A stretch of 64,000 nt of DNA from Stomoxys calcitrans (GCF_963082655.1 NC_081553.1:225979070-226043069), one strand, 5' to 3'; shown: positions 50,961-63,775, counted from the first letter of the stretch. Made by a program: numbers and translations. Notes: a model not told the origin generated them from the letters alone.

Positions 50961-53162
50961 AAAAATTCGCATAAATTGGTTCTACCACTTTGGTTTTAAC
51001 TCGGATATAGCGCAAAATATGGGGACCTTTCGTCCAGGGGTTAGGGCTTAAAACTTGTTTGGTCTAAGTACTCCACAACACACATATTGTGGAATGGCAA
51101 CCAGCATGTGGTTCTGATCTTGACTTGGTGTAGTTCTGGCTGCTCCTCGCCTATGTTTTTATCGTGATGACAACGCCAATTACATCTGCCAAAGTAGCCA
51201 AAAATATGTTTTCTAGCATCTCTATTCCCAGCACCTCTTTGTAGCTGACATTCCATAAGTTGAACCTTGGGCAACAACTGAGGTTTCCTTATACCTTGTA
51301 CCTCGTACGTACGTTGTTTTAATATAAAAATTTCTCGTTTTGTCATGCATTAGCGATTACTTTGAAAAATCAATTTTGTTATGGTCAAAATCAGCGTTAC
51401 TAAGCAACAGGCAACCTACATTTGCTAAGCGGCCCAGGGAAACAGGCATGCCACTCAGTATTGAGGAAAGTTTATATATCAATAAAAAGCAATGATTTTA
51501 TATAAATTAAAGGCAATCCCAAAGATCCAAAGTTAAAACTGTAAACCTATTTTTCTATTTAAACCCTCAAAATATAGTCCAAAACAGCAGCCAAGAGGCA
51601 GTTTGCATAGAAATGGGTATTCATGCTTGTTATACTTACTTGAATTGAATTTATTGCCTATTTGCAGGCGCACACATGCCCTCACTCACACGGAGACACT
51701 ATTGGGGGTACTCGTAGACAAGTACAGGCATAATAATCACGTAATTTCATGTCATACACACGCACACACGCTCAGCGTACACACATGACAAGGACTATGC
51801 GAACTATTTTCCCAGACATTCACACTGTCATTCGTAATTGTATTTGAGTGTGCTGTCAAGTAATCGCTGAGGGAGATTCGTAAACGATATAGAAGCCATA
51901 TTGCTAAGTTTTTGTGTTTTTTTTTTTTGTTTCAAGTCATGAATAGAAAGAAATATTTAGGGAAATTGTTAAAAAAGTTCATTTAAAATTATTAAAATGT
52001 TCTTTGGAGAGTTTCACCGATATAATCATGCAAAAGCGTTTGGTAAAAGTCTTTATTTTATGGATTTTTTGCCCAAATGACATTTTGACAAGCTGTTGTT
52101 GGTGTTAGTCATGAAGAGTAGTCCTCGATGTAGTCAATTAGGCCACATTATGCACTATTTCCCACACTTCCACACTCATTCATTGAATTTGTAATGGGAA
52201 ATTTTTCTCCTCTTTACCACTCACTTTAGAAAAATTGGTTCACTAAACATTTTATGGTCTTTTAATTACCATTTTGGTATTCATATTGGGTTTTCTTTAC
52301 TTCAAAATTGATTATTGATTTTTTTATTATTAGTGCCGTAGAGGGGGATGATGTGTTCCTCCCCCTTTTCAGTTTCCTAGGAGTTTTGTCACCCCTATTA
52401 CTGTAACCAACTTTTAGTAACGGTGTGTGTGTGTGTGTGTGTGTTGGTATTACTTTTATCTATCATTAGTTAATTTAGTTCCATTTTTTTTTTGTTGTTT
52501 ATGCTTGGCTTGGTATATCGATATCACTCCTTTTGTCCAACAAATGGACGATAGTAGGAAAAATGGCCGTTTTCGTTTTCGATTAACAAACCACTCGGTA
52601 CCTTTTACGTCCGTTGAACGACTATTCGCTAAGGCTCTGGCTTGCCTTAGTTGGCTTTGTTTTGGGTGTTGCCTTCCAGGGAACGCGTATCCTAGCAATT
52701 GACCGACTATTTAGTGCTGAAGCTAGAATAGCAATTACACCAAAACAACAACAACAGCAACAACAAGAAAAACCAAAGAGAATGAACTAAAGCAATATTA
52801 AAAATAACAACGATTGGCATTAAGCTTATGATGGCAGGTAGTCGTAGACGTATTCGTACTCATCAGTCGTCACTTTGTTTGCTAGAAGTTAGTTAGGCTT
52901 CCTTTCTAGTATCAGCGTGGAGTATGGGCAAAAGTTTCTTTGCTAGCAATTGGTAAGGGAAATAAGCCATATACCAAAGAGACCATCTGTTTAGTTTCTT
53001 TTGGTTCAGATAAATTATTAATTTAAAGGAAAATTGGGTAAGAACATATTTAATTTACTTAAAGAAACGATTGAAACGCCTTTGTTCAGTTAAGGAGCGA
53101 AACCATAAATGGATGATTACTCTGGACGCAACCTTTCTTACAATAACAGGCAGTTTTAGAAA
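50961..53162. other. Non-repetitive stretch, no recognised gene
   Basis: A 101-residue reverse-strand frame (51041-51346) is the least repeat-like frame here, but I recognise no domain in it. A GT microsatellite lies at 52422-52444, and a 21-bp CAACAACAACAGC run near 52743. No gene is supported. Confidence 0.4.
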
Positions 53163-54779
53163 GTTATATTTTAAGTACCATTTCTTCCAGCAAGGATAGT
53201 TTTAGTATCCTTTCTTTCCAGAAAGAGTAGTTTAAGTGCCATTTTTTCCAAAAAGGTAATTTTAGTACCCTTTCTTTCAAGAAAGGGTTGTTTTAGTACC
53301 CGTTCTTTCAAAAAAAGGGTAGTTTTAGTGCGCTTTCTTTCAACTAAAAGTAGTTTTAATACCCTTTCTTTAATAAAGGGTAGTTTTCGTACTCTCTCTT
53401 TCAGGAAAGGGTAATTTTTCGTACCCATTCTTTCAAGAATGGCTAGTTTGAGTACCCTTTCTTTCAAGAAAGGGTTGTTTTAGTACCCTTTCTCTCAAGA
53501 AAGGGTAGTTTTAGTACCCTTTCTCTCAAGAAAGGGTAGTTTTAGTAACCATTCTTTCAAGAAAGGGTAGTTTTAGTAACCTTTCTTTCAATAAAGGGTA
53601 GTTTTAGTTTTTTTCTTTCACGAAAGGGTAATTTTCGTACCCTCTCATTCAAAAAAGGGTAGTTTTAGTACTCTTTCATACAAGAAAGGGTAGTTAAAGG
53701 ATCCTTATTCAAGAAAGGGTAGTTTTAGTACCCTCTCTTTCAAGAAATGGTAGTTTTCGTACCGTTTCAAGAAAGGGTAGTTTTAGTACCCTTTCAAGAA
53801 AGGGTAGTTGTAGTACCCTTTCATTCAAGAAAGAGTAGTTTTAGTACCCTTTCTTTGAAGAAAATCTAGTTTTAGTACCCTTTCTTTTAAGAAAGGGTAG
53901 ATTTAATACCCTTTCATTCAAGAGAGGGTAGTTTTAGTACCCGTTCTTTAAAGAAAGGGTAGTTTTAGAAACATTTCATTCACGAAAGGGTAGTTTTAGT
54001 ATTCTTTCTTTTACGAAAGGGTAGATTTAGAACTCTATTTTTCAAGAATGGGTTTTATTTATTACCCTTTCTTTCAAGAAAGTGTAGCTTTAGTAACCTT
54101 TCTTTCAAGAAAGGGTTGTTTTGGTACCCTTTCTTTGAAGAAAGGGTAGTTCTAGTATCCTCTTTTAAGAAAGGGTTGTTTTAGTACCCTTTCTTTCAAG
54201 AAAGGGTAGTTTGAGTACACTTTCTTTCAAGAAAGGGTAGTTTTGGTACCCTTTCTTTCGAGAAAGTGTAGTTTTGGTACCCTCTTTGAAGAAAGGGTAG
54301 TTTTAGTGCCCTTTCTTTGAAGAAAGGGTAGTTTTAATGCACTTTTTTCACGAAAGGGTAGTTTTGGTACCCTTTATTCCAAGAAAGTGTAGTTCTAGTA
54401 TCCTTTTTTAAGAAAGGGTAGTTTTAGTACCCTTTCAAGAAAGGAAAGGGTAGTTTTAGTAAACTTTCATTCAGGAAAGGGTAGTGTTAGCACCCTTTAT
54501 TTTAATAAAATGTAGTTTTAGTACATTTAATTTTAAGAAAGGGTAGTTTTAGTACCATAACTCTCAAGAAAGGGTAATTTTAGTACCCCTTCTTCAAGAA
54601 AGGGTAGTTTTGGTATTATTTTTCAAGAAAAGGTAGTTTTAATACCCTCTCTTTCTAGGAAGGGTGGTTTTTGTACCCTTTTATTCATGAAGGGGCTATT
54701 GAAGTACCCTTTCTTTCAAGAAAAGGTAGTTTTAGTACCCTTTCTTTTTAGATAGGGTAGTTTTAGTACCCCTTATTTC
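53163..54779 (+). repeat. 31-bp hairpin minisatellite, main block
   Basis: About 52 units made of GTAGTTTTAGTACCC and TTTCTTTCAAGAAAGG, 31 bp in total. The core ACCCTTTCTT-TC-AAGAAAGGGT is a perfect 10-bp stem with a 2-nt loop. Variants often change both arms or keep pairing. Reverse-strand frames such as 53171-53467 are by-products. Confidence 0.95.
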
Positions 54780-55861
54780 AACGATTTCTGACCGAATTCT
54801 GAGGTTGAGTCTTAATGAAAACGGTTGTGTTTTGCTACTTTTCTTATCGATTTCTGACCGAATGTGTATTCGAATTCCTTAAGAATTCGAATGTTTTTGC
54901 CCACTCGTCGTTGGTTGTTTTTGCCCACTCGTCGTTGGTTGTACTTTCCGATTTGTCTTATCGAGTTCTAACAGAATCCTGAAAGAATTCTTACAGTATT
55001 CGAGTAAGTTTTCCATCGGTTAAAATTACACATTTAATCTTGATTATTCCCTAAAGAAACTCCTTTTTTATAGCCGAGTCCAAACGGGAGAAGTTTTTAC
55101 ATGGCATAGTACCTCACAAATGTCACCAGCATGAAATAATCACAACTGAAAATTTTTTATTATCTCTCTTTTTATTTTATAGCTCTCGCCAAGATTCGAA
55201 CCTGGGCACTCAGCGTCATAGGCGAGCATGCTAGCCTATGTGCAACGATGGTATTCAACGGCTCACAAACAAAAAAAATGCAAACAAGCTTGCACAAAAA
55301 AAGACAAAAACTTTTGATAACGAGTTCAGACATCATTGAGAATTCCTACCGGACGGTAGGGAAAAATTTCTACCGTCAAAAAAATGTGCACAAAAAAAAT
55401 CAACACAGAGTTCAGAAGTGGTTCCGAATTCCATCAGAACTATGGGAACAAAAAATCCTAACGGTTCAAAGAAATAAATATGTGGAAAAGACAGCACAAA
55501 AACATCCGCAACAGAGTAGACATTCTTCAGAATTCCTACCGAACTGTCGGAAGAAAAATTAAAAAAACCCATACGACAGGATATTCAGACATCGTACAGA
55601 ATTCATTCAGAAATGTCGGGAAAAAAAATCCTCCTGACCGAAATCCGAAATCGTTCAGAATTCCTTCCGAAGTGGCGGATGAAGAATTAAAAAAAGCTCC
55701 TACGAGAAGACGTTCAGAAATCGGTAAAAAATCATTCAGAACTGTCGAGAAAAAACCCTCAGAAAATCAAACAGAATTCGGAACGATTTCGGTAAGATCT
55801 TGTCGGAAGAGTTTAGAATCTATACAGAAATTTCTGACATCCGAAATTTGGTTCACTGGGA
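54780..55861. repeat. Degenerate GAATTC-rich repeats between minisatellite blocks
   Basis: ACCGAATTCTGA, TTCAGAATTCC and related phrases recur, on one strand at 54785-55010 and on the other at 55310-55850 (for example AGAATTCCTACCGAACTGTC). A 24-bp block beginning TTTTTGCCCACTCGTCG is duplicated in tandem near 54893-54940. A SINE relic lies in between. Frames at 55248-55562 and 55480-55884 are repeat-derived. Confidence 0.65.
55065..55245 (-). mobile_element. Degenerate tRNA-derived SINE, reverse orientation
   Basis: On the reverse strand: CATAGGCTAGCATGC, then CGTTGTGCA-like head changes, the B-box-like GGTTCGAATCT (55194-55204) and GTTTGGACTCGGCTATAAAA. An AT-rich insertion (TATTATCTCTCTTTTTATTT) sits in its middle. 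Confidence 0.7.
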
Positions 55862-56181
55862 GGGTAGCATTGGTACAGTTTTAGTACTCTTTCTTTGAAG
55901 AAAGTGTAGTATTAGTACAATTTTAGTACCCTTTATTTTATGAAAGGGCAAATTTAGTACTCATTCCTTTGAAAAAGGGTTAATTTGGAACCCTTGTCTT
56001 ATGGAAAGGATATTTTGAGTACCCCTTTCTTCAAAAAAGTGTAGCCTCTAGTACCCTTTTCCTTTGGAAAAGTACCGTAGTTTTAGTAACCTTTCATTTA
56101 CGCGGTAGTTTAAGTACCCTTTTCATTGGGAAAGAGTAGTTTTAGTACCCTTTTTTTAGTTTAAGTACCCTTCCCTTTGGT
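55862..56181 (+). repeat. 31-bp minisatellite, diverged outlying block
   Basis: About ten degenerate units with GTTTTAGTACCCTTT and AAAGGG, about 1.1 kb beyond the main block. Pairing is less well kept here. Confidence 0.8.
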
Positions 56182-57180
56182 CACACCTCCTTATTTTTCG
56201 CTAGGTCAACCTCCTCATCAATAGCGGTATCACATGGAGCCCAAAACGTTCGGGAATTTTCGCCCAATAGTGCTTTTTATACATTGGGCTTACACATAAA
56301 ACTCTATTTTGTGGCCTTTTCTTTAACTACTAACCACTTTGGCCCATGTCAATTACTCGTTTATTATTTTTAATGTATTCATTTTTCTTCAAACAAGACA
56401 TTGTTATTTTATGTTATTTTTATGTACTCATACATCATCAAAAATTAATAAATTTTCAAGTTCCCGCACAATGAGGTGAATGACCGCCCTCCCATACGGT
56501 CGCTTAAATCACTTGCCGCGTCATAAACCTGTTATTAAATTATATTTAAATGCTTTTAATGTTATTCACAAATCCTTTCGTGATATCACAATAAACGGCA
56601 GAGGAAATTTGAATTTTGATTTAACGGTTGCCTTGGAAAAAACCAAAAAAAAAAACATGAATTCCTCTCAATCCCTTAAAACTTTGGCTAAGCCTCTCAC
56701 GCACATCTAAATATTTTATAAAAACATCGCGTGTTGTTTTTTGAAAAAGAAAAAAAACAAAAAAAAAATTAAATAAATATAGCTTATAGAGTCGATGTGT
56801 TTGTATTGGTAATGGTTGTTAGTGATTGTGGTATTGGTGTTGATGTTGATGTCCTAAACCACCATGACTCCATGACTTTTCAAGTTTCTATTTGGTAGTT
56901 GTCAGTGTGTGGGTTTGCAGGGTTGCAACTACACTGGATAGTTGACGAATGAGTAGCTTTAGTATTTAGGTTGCCTCAAAAGTTTTGTTGGCCGATTTTG
57001 GCTTGAGTTTTTTTTGTTTTTTTTTTGGTTGTCATGGCTGCATATAAATTTATTTCGACATAGAGAAAAAAAAAACGAAAACAAAGTCAATTCACCCACT
57101 ATGGGGAGGTGTGTGTGTATGTGTAAATGAGAGCTTTTATCGGGGAAATTCTACAATACGGGTTTCCGTAAGAAAACTTT
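56182..57180. other. AT-rich DNA, no recognised gene
   Basis: The frame 56480-56710 has no domain. TGGTATTGGTGTTGATGTTG lies near 56830. No gene is supported. Confidence 0.4.
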
Positions 57181-58600
57181 AAGAAATAGAAAGAGGGAAG
57201 AAGGAAGAAAAAAGAAGAGAAGAGGGAAGAAGAGCTAAGAAAGAAAGAAGGAAGAACGAAGAAAAAAGGAAGGAAAAAGGAAGGAAGAAGGAAGGAAGAA
57301 GGAAGGAAGAAGGAAGGAAGAAGGAAGGAAGAAGGAAGGAAGAAGGAAGGAAGAAGGAAGGAAGAAGGAAGGAAGAAGGAAGGAAGAAGGAAGGAAGAAG
57401 GAAGGAAGAAGGAAGGAAGAAGGAAGGAAGAAGGAAGGAAGAAGGAAGGAAGAAGGAAGGAAGAAGGAAGGAAGAAGGAAGGAAGAAGGAAGGAAGAAGG
57501 AAGGAAGAAGGAAGGAAGAAGGAAGGAAGAAGGAAGGAAGAAGGAAGGAAGAAGGAAGGAAGAAGGAAGGAAGAAGGAAGGAAGAAGGAAGGAAGAAGGA
57601 AGGAAGAAGGAAGGAAGAAGGAAGAAGGAAGGAAGAAGGAAGGAAGAAGGAAGGAAGAAGGAAGGAAGAAGGAAGGAAGAAGGAAGGAAGAAGGAAGGAA
57701 GAAGGAAGGAAGAAGGAAGGAAGAAGGAAGAAGGAAGGAAGAAGGAAGGAAGAAGGAAGGAAGAAGGAAGGAAGAAGGAAGGAAGAAGAAAGGAAGAAGG
57801 AAGGAAGAAGGAAGGAAGAAGGAAGGAAGGAAGAAGGAAGGAAGAAGGAAGGAAGAAGGAAGGAAGAAGGAAGGAAGAAGGAAGGAAGAAGGAAGGAAGA
57901 AGGAAGGAAGAAGGAAGGAAGAAGGAAGGAATGAAGAAGGAAGGAAGAAGGAAGGAAGAAGGAAGGAAGAAGGAAGGAAGAAGGAAGGAAGAAGGAAGGA
58001 AGAAGGAAGGAAGAAGGAAGGAAGAAGGAAGGAAGAAGAAAGGAAGAAGGAAGGAAGAAGAAAGGAAGAAGGAAGGAAGAAAGAAGGAAGGAAGGAAGAA
58101 GGAAGGAAGAAAGAAGGAAGGAAGAAGGAAGGAAGAAAGAAGGAAGGAAGAAGGAAGGAAGACGGAAGGAAGGAAGAAGGAAGGAAGAAGGAAGAAGAGG
58201 GAATGTAGGAGAAAGGAAGGTAGAAGAAAGGAAGAAAAAAGGAAAAAGGAAGAGGAAAAAGAAAATGATGAAGGTAGGAACAAAGAAGGAAGGGAGAAAG
58301 ATGGGAGAAGGAAAATGGAACGAAGGATGAAAAAAGAAGGGAAGGAAGAAAGATGGAACAGGGAAGGAAGGAAAAATGAAAGAAGGAAGGAAGCAGGAAG
58401 GAAAACGTAGTGAAGAAGGAACGGAACGGATGAAGAATTAAAGAACAAAGGAAGGAGGTAAGAAAGAAGAAAGAAGGGAGGAAAAAGGAAGGTAAAAAAG
58501 AAGGAAGGAGGAAAGAAAAAAAGAGGGAAGGAAGAGAGGAAAAAAGGAAGAGGAGGTAAAAACAAAAGAAGGAAGTTGGAAAAAAGAAGGAACATGTAAC
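57181..58600 (+). repeat. Polypurine array, 11-bp unit (GAAGGAAGGAA)n
   Basis: Some 1.4 kb are almost purely A and G on the + strand. The core (57285-58190) is a near-perfect 11-bp repeat, with occasional 7-bp or 15-bp slips. The long reverse-strand frame ([11 protein letters not shown]) and the forward KEEGRK frame are artefacts of the repeat. Edges are irregular purine sequence. Confidence 0.97.
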
Positions 58601-59131
58601 ATTCTTTTTCTCCTATCTTCATTTCGGCATGCTTCCTTCATTTTTCTTTCTTCCTTCTTTATTCTCTCAACCTTCCTCTCCTTCCTTTATTTTTTTTCTT
58701 TCTTCCTTCCTTATTTCTAAGAAAGTATAAAGGCAAAAGGAACGAAGAAGGGGGAAATTTGATCTCTCCTCTACCAATAATCATATTGTTTAAAACATGT
58801 TAAAGTAAACGTGGAAAGGAGCGGTAGGGGAGTAATATCTAATGATACCTTATCTGTATCAAAAGGTTGTTTTGAAGATTTATCATCAATATCAGACTGT
58901 TGCAAGCAGAAATCTTCCCTATCTCCGATTCCATTAAAGCAATAGGAAAAGACTACGAGACGAGACAGTGTTGTTTAAGTTGAATGAAAGTTTCAGCAGG
59001 GGAGGCAAGGATCCAGCAAATTGAAAAAGAATGGGTGTTGTGCTTTCTCTCTTGACTGCACCTGGATTCATAGGAAAACTACGTACATTATATTATTCTT
59101 TTTACAATACCTGATAAATGACATATATTTT
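58601..59131. other. Intervening DNA
   Basis: It starts with a pyrimidine-rich patch (CTTTCTTCCTTC near 58648), complementary in kind to the preceding array. Nothing else was recognised. Confidence 0.4.
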
Positions 59132-59758
59132 AATACCCTCCACCATAGGAAGGGATATACTAATTTCGTCATTCCGTTTGTAACACATCGAAATTTTGAA
59201 CTGAGACCCAACTAAGTATATAAAGTATTCTTGATCGTTTTGACATTAAAAGTCCATTTAGCCATGTCCGTCCGTCTGCCTCTAGACGGCGCAATTGTTA
59301 TCCAATTGGGCTGAAATTTTGTATCAAGTCTTTTATTACAGCTTTCAACAACTGTGCCAAACATGACCTGAATCGGTCTATAATCTGATATAGCTCTCAT
59401 ATAAACCGATCTCCCGATTACACTTTTGAGTCTTTAGAGGCCACAATTATTATCCGATTTGGCTAAAATTTTAAAACGACTTCTGCTATAACCTTCAACA
59501 TACGTTCCAAATATGGTCTGAATCGGACCATAACCTGATATAGCTCCCATATAAACCGATCTCCTAATTTTACTTCTTGAGCCCCTATAAGGCGCGATTC
59601 TTATTCGTTTTGATCTCCAATATCCAAACCAAGTGTGATCCGAATCGGTCCTTTGTTTGCCTATAGAGAGATACCAGGCAAAGAAATTGACAAATGCGAT
59701 CCATGGTGGAAGGTATATAAGGTTCGGACCGGCCGAACTTAACACGTTTTTACTTGTT
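59132..59758 (-). mobile_element. 153-bp-family element, short copy F
   Basis: The edges are AATACCCTCCACCATAGG on the left and CCATGGTGGAAGGTATATAA, then TTCGGACCGGCCGAA and TTTACTTGTTTTT, on the right. Two to three units lie inside (AAACCGATCTCC at 59403 and 59553, 150 bp apart). Same orientation as copy A. Confidence 0.82.
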
Positions 59759-60216
59759 TTTCTTCAAACATTTATTGTAGAATTTCTCATATCTAATACT
59801 GTTATTATTTTTAATGTCCTTTCATATGCATAGATGTTAGCATATACATATGTCCATCTAGATTCATTTATCAGAAAAAAACAGAACGAAACATTTACCA
59901 CCTTACCCACTCACACATACAGTTAAAGAACGTCAGAATGGAAAGATAAAACCGAAGTAACCATGGGTAATGGTTATTGACCAAAGTATGTTAGACATAA
60001 ATTCATTTGATTACTGTGTATAAAGCAACCAACACATTCCTCTCACTGTTTATGTGCCACTGTGTGTGCATTCCATTATCAATACTAACATATCAAAATT
60101 GGGTTTGGGATTTTGTATGCAGTTGGATAGGGAATACCAGTTGTTAGTATTAGATGCAGCAAGTGTGGGAAGATTACACATATTTTTTGTAGAGTTCAAA
60201 ATAATGCATGGTGCTT
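59759..60216. other. AT-rich DNA
   Basis: No feature was recognised. Confidence 0.4.
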
Positions 60217-60897
60217 AAAACATAACATAACATAACATAACATAACATAACATAACATAACATAACATAACATAACATAACATAAAATAACATAACATAA
60301 CATAACATAACATAACATAACATAACATAACATAACATAACATAACATAACATAACATAACATAACATAACATAACATAACATAACATAACATAACATAA
60401 CATAACATAACATAACATAACATAACATAACATAACATAACATAACATAACATAACATAACATAACATAACATAACATAACATAACATAACATAACATAA
60501 CATAACATAACATAACATAACATAACATAACATAACATAACATAACATAACATAACATAACATAACATAACATAACATAACATAACATAACATAACATAA
60601 CATAACATAACATAACATAACATAACATAACATAACATAACATAACATAACATAACATAACATAACATAACATAACATAACATAACATAACATAACATAA
60701 CATAACATAACATAACATAACATAACATAACATAACATAACATAACATAACATAACATAACATAACATAACATAACATAACATAACATAACATAACATAA
60801 CATAACATAACATAACATAACATAACATAACATAACATAACATAACATAACATAACATAACATAACATAACATAACATAACATAACATAACATAACA
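60217..60897 (+). repeat. (CATAA)n pentanucleotide array, ~680 bp
   Basis: About 136 units with a single visible variant (AAATAA near 60285). Reverse-strand MLCYV frames are artefacts. Flanks are unique-looking. Confidence 0.98.
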
Positions 60898-62090
60898 GTC
60901 CGTCTGCAGTCCGTCTATATAGGACTGGGTCTTCTTACTAGACAACCATTTTATGCCAACCCAATTCTTCATTTGACCTTTTTCAATTCCAAAAAATTGC
61001 ATTATTGATCTACTGCACTAATTAAGTTTATTGTTTTTTTTTTTATTTTAGTTCACGCCAAAGGTATAAGCTCAAAATGCACAATTGACACAATTTGATA
61101 ATCAGAAGTTCTTCGAACAAGTGCGAAATTCGAGAACTTTTTTTTTTTTGATATAAGGCCACTGCCAAACAAGCACTTGCAATGGTATTGTACTATGTGT
61201 TGTATGCACACATACACCATCGACCATAAAAGAAAATAATTAGAAAATAATTTCGTTTTAAATGGAAAATTCAAATTATATCAATTAAAGCATATCAAAT
61301 ATTTAATAGCATTTCCATGCCATACAGAAGAAGTTCTTCTTCTTCTCGTTCATACACATGAATCTGGTGTGACTAAAAGCGTAGAGAGTACAGCTGTATA
61401 CACTCAAATATAACGATGACAATACTGCCTTCAGGCCCAGAGTTGGATGGTAAGGTAGTTAGGTAGTCATTCTGCTGACTAGCCAGGCAGGCAGTCAGGC
61501 GAGTTGTGCTATGCCAGTTAAATTATCAGTTTGCGGCAACGGCCGCCAATCGCTTGGATAGCACGGATTTTCACAGCTGTATTGGTTCACAGACATTATT
61601 ACCATTGGCTAGCCTCCTTCCCTTTATAGAATGAAATGTATGTGAATGTGTTAATCGAGCTAATTGGTTGAATAACAGCGGAGATAATGGCTTAAAACTA
61701 TAATGAGAAATACATATACTACAAACAATCACATATACAATATGATTAAGTTCCGTCTGCCTTTCTTTCAAAAGCATGGGACAGACATAGGGAAACCCAA
61801 AGAAAGGAAATAAAAACCATTTTTTCTATAAAAGATCTTTAAAGAGCAAATGAAAATGTCTACAATAATATTCAGTCAAAAAGAGCCTAAAAGCATGCTT
61901 GAAAACTTTCTGAAAAAGAGCCATAAATGCTGTGAATTAAAAAACTCCTTGATTTGGATGCACTTTGATCGAAAAACCTAAAACAGAAGAAAATTCCTTT
62001 AAGCAAATGTCCTTGAAACACTTAAATTACAATTTAAAGCCAAAAACCTTTGAAAAAACCAAAAAGCTAAACATTTATTTTTTTAGTGAC
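60898..62090. other. Non-repetitive AT-rich stretch
   Basis: It holds GGCAGGCAGTCAGGCGAG near 61487 and T-runs near 61030 and 61140. Short frames have no domain. No gene is supported. Confidence 0.4.
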
Positions 62091-63000
62091 GAAAAAAACA
62101 AACTGTATTCCTACAGTCCCTATCTACTATTTCTTTCTTTTGAAAAATTGTTGTATATATAATTTGTAACCACTTTATTTAAGGTGTATTTTTGTTTGGC
62201 GATTTTATTTTTACCATGCTAGGTATTTTAAGGTTACTCGTAACCTTCCTTAAACACTTAGATTCCAATTTTTATTACATAAGAAAAAGTCATAAAGCTA
62301 AAGTTTGAAGTTTGTGCTGACGATCAAAAAAACTGTATTCCTATAGTTCATATCTACGATTTCTTTTCTTTTGAAAAATTGTTGTAAATATAATTCGTTA
62401 CCTCTTTATATAAGGTACATATTTATTTGGCGATTTTACTTTTACCACGACGAGGTATTTCATTGTAGCTACGATCCTAAAAAGAACAGCATTCCTGCTG
62501 TTCCTATCTACGATTGATTTTCTTTTGATAAATGCAGTCCGAATTCGGCTTAAGGTTACTCGTAACTCTTTTATTTTAGATACAGAGAGTATCTGGTATT
62601 ATTTTTGATAACCCGACAAGGTATTTATAATAGCCATGACCCCAAAAAACTACATTCCCACAGTCCCTATGTACGATTTCATATATTTTGAAATTTTTTG
62701 TAAATATATGGCTTAGGATAACTCGCCTATGACGCTGAACGCCTAGGTTTGAATCCTGCTATAAAATGGAGGCCCGTTATCATTGAGCTTAAAACTTGAA
62801 TCGAACTGCACGCATTGATATGTGAGAAGTTTGTCCCAGTTCCTTAGTGGAATGTTCATGGGCAAAATTTGCAATTTTTGATAACTCGTTACCCTTTCGT
62901 TTTAGGTACCCAGAGTATATGACGATATTGCTGATAACCCAGCTGGCTATTTATTCTAGTGACAACCTCTAAAATTTGCATTGCTACAGTCCCTAGGGAG
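62091..63000 (+). repeat. Degenerate ~150-235-bp tandem repeat (4-5 units), SINE inserted
   Basis: The phrase CATTCCTACAGTCCCTATCTAC or a variant begins units near 62105, 62332, 62478, 62652 and 62977. TTTTGGCGAT, TTTTACCA and AGGTATTT recur within them. A SINE at 62726-62879 interrupts the fourth unit. Confidence 0.7.
62726..62879 (+). mobile_element. 5'-truncated, internally deleted SINE with 9-bp target duplication
   Basis: GATAACTCG flanks it (62717-62725 and 62880-62888). It starts within the tRNA-like head (CCTATGACGCTGAACGCC), keeps the B-box-like GGTTTGAATCC, lacks the middle, and ends GTTCATGGGCAAAATTTGCA. 5' truncation with a duplication fits LINE-driven insertion. Confidence 0.88.
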
Positions 63001-63005
63001 GATTT

Positions 63006-63775
63006 GGCGCCCACCTCACTGTCCTGGTGAAATCTGGTCTCTACTCGTCATAAACTTTGCGAAGACAACAGAATCGAGAACTAACGCCACACGACCAGGT
63101 CTAAAGAAAGAAGAATATGTTAGAGACAACCCCAAGAATGCATCCTTAAGCCTTTCCGATATCGGTTCCATCGACGTATAGACAATTCGCAGTTCGGTCA
63201 CCCTAGCCGTTACTATTAACGACTGCGCCGAAATATACACCGAGGGGACCGAGATGCAACAGAATCGGATTTCGTCAAGATTGAACGTGGTTAGGCTCAG
63301 ATGACCCACCGTTGACTCGCATATTTGTCTCTGTATTGAGCAAGGATCGAGTACCACACGAACCGGGTAAGATGGACCGACAGGGTGCACTCGTACCATC
63401 AGACTTGATGATAATGTCGGCACTGATTGCAATGAGCATGGGGCGATGGGATTACCAATTGGATGGTAAATAGATTTGGATTCAACGGATCAATGAGTTT
63501 CGGTTAAGTGAACAGTGGTGAACATCTCCATATTCATGACATATGATCCACCATTGACTCGCATATTTGGTTCTGTGTTGAGCAAGAATCGAGTACCAAA
63601 CGGACCAGGTAAGATGGAGCGACTGAAATCGTATCACCAGACTTGGTGATAATGTCGGCACCAATTGCAAGGAAAAATAGACGATGGAATTACCAATTGG
63701 ATGGCAAATAAGTTTGGATTCAACGGACGACCGATTTGGGGATCTAGATATCGTAATGAGAAATTTTCCATTCAA
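63006..63775 (-). pseudogene. BEL/Pao-type protease-region relic, partly duplicated
   Basis: On the reverse strand, SYPVRVVLDPCSIQRQICES and FFRPGRVALVLDSVVFAKFM match the order of the aspartic-protease-like region (DUF1758 type) of BEL/Pao polyproteins, with DPCS in place of DSGS. About 240 bp around the LDPCS segment is duplicated: ACC(G/A)TTGACTCGCATATTTG occurs at about 63306 and 63549. Frames 63016-63432 and 63482-63775 cover the two copies and do not join. It is related to, but distinct from, the relic at 42320-42796. Confidence 0.5.

Noticed and set aside
51041..51346. 101-residue reverse-strand frame as a host gene
   Set aside because: No recognised domain, no splice or promoter support, and alternative frames are equally open; left unannotated.
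57099..58622. 507-residue LPSSF-repeat frame with hydrophobic character
   Set aside because: It is the pyrimidine strand of the polypurine array; no start context or domain.
60174..61002. MLCYV-repeat frames
   Set aside because: Produced by the CATAA array in all three reverse frames.
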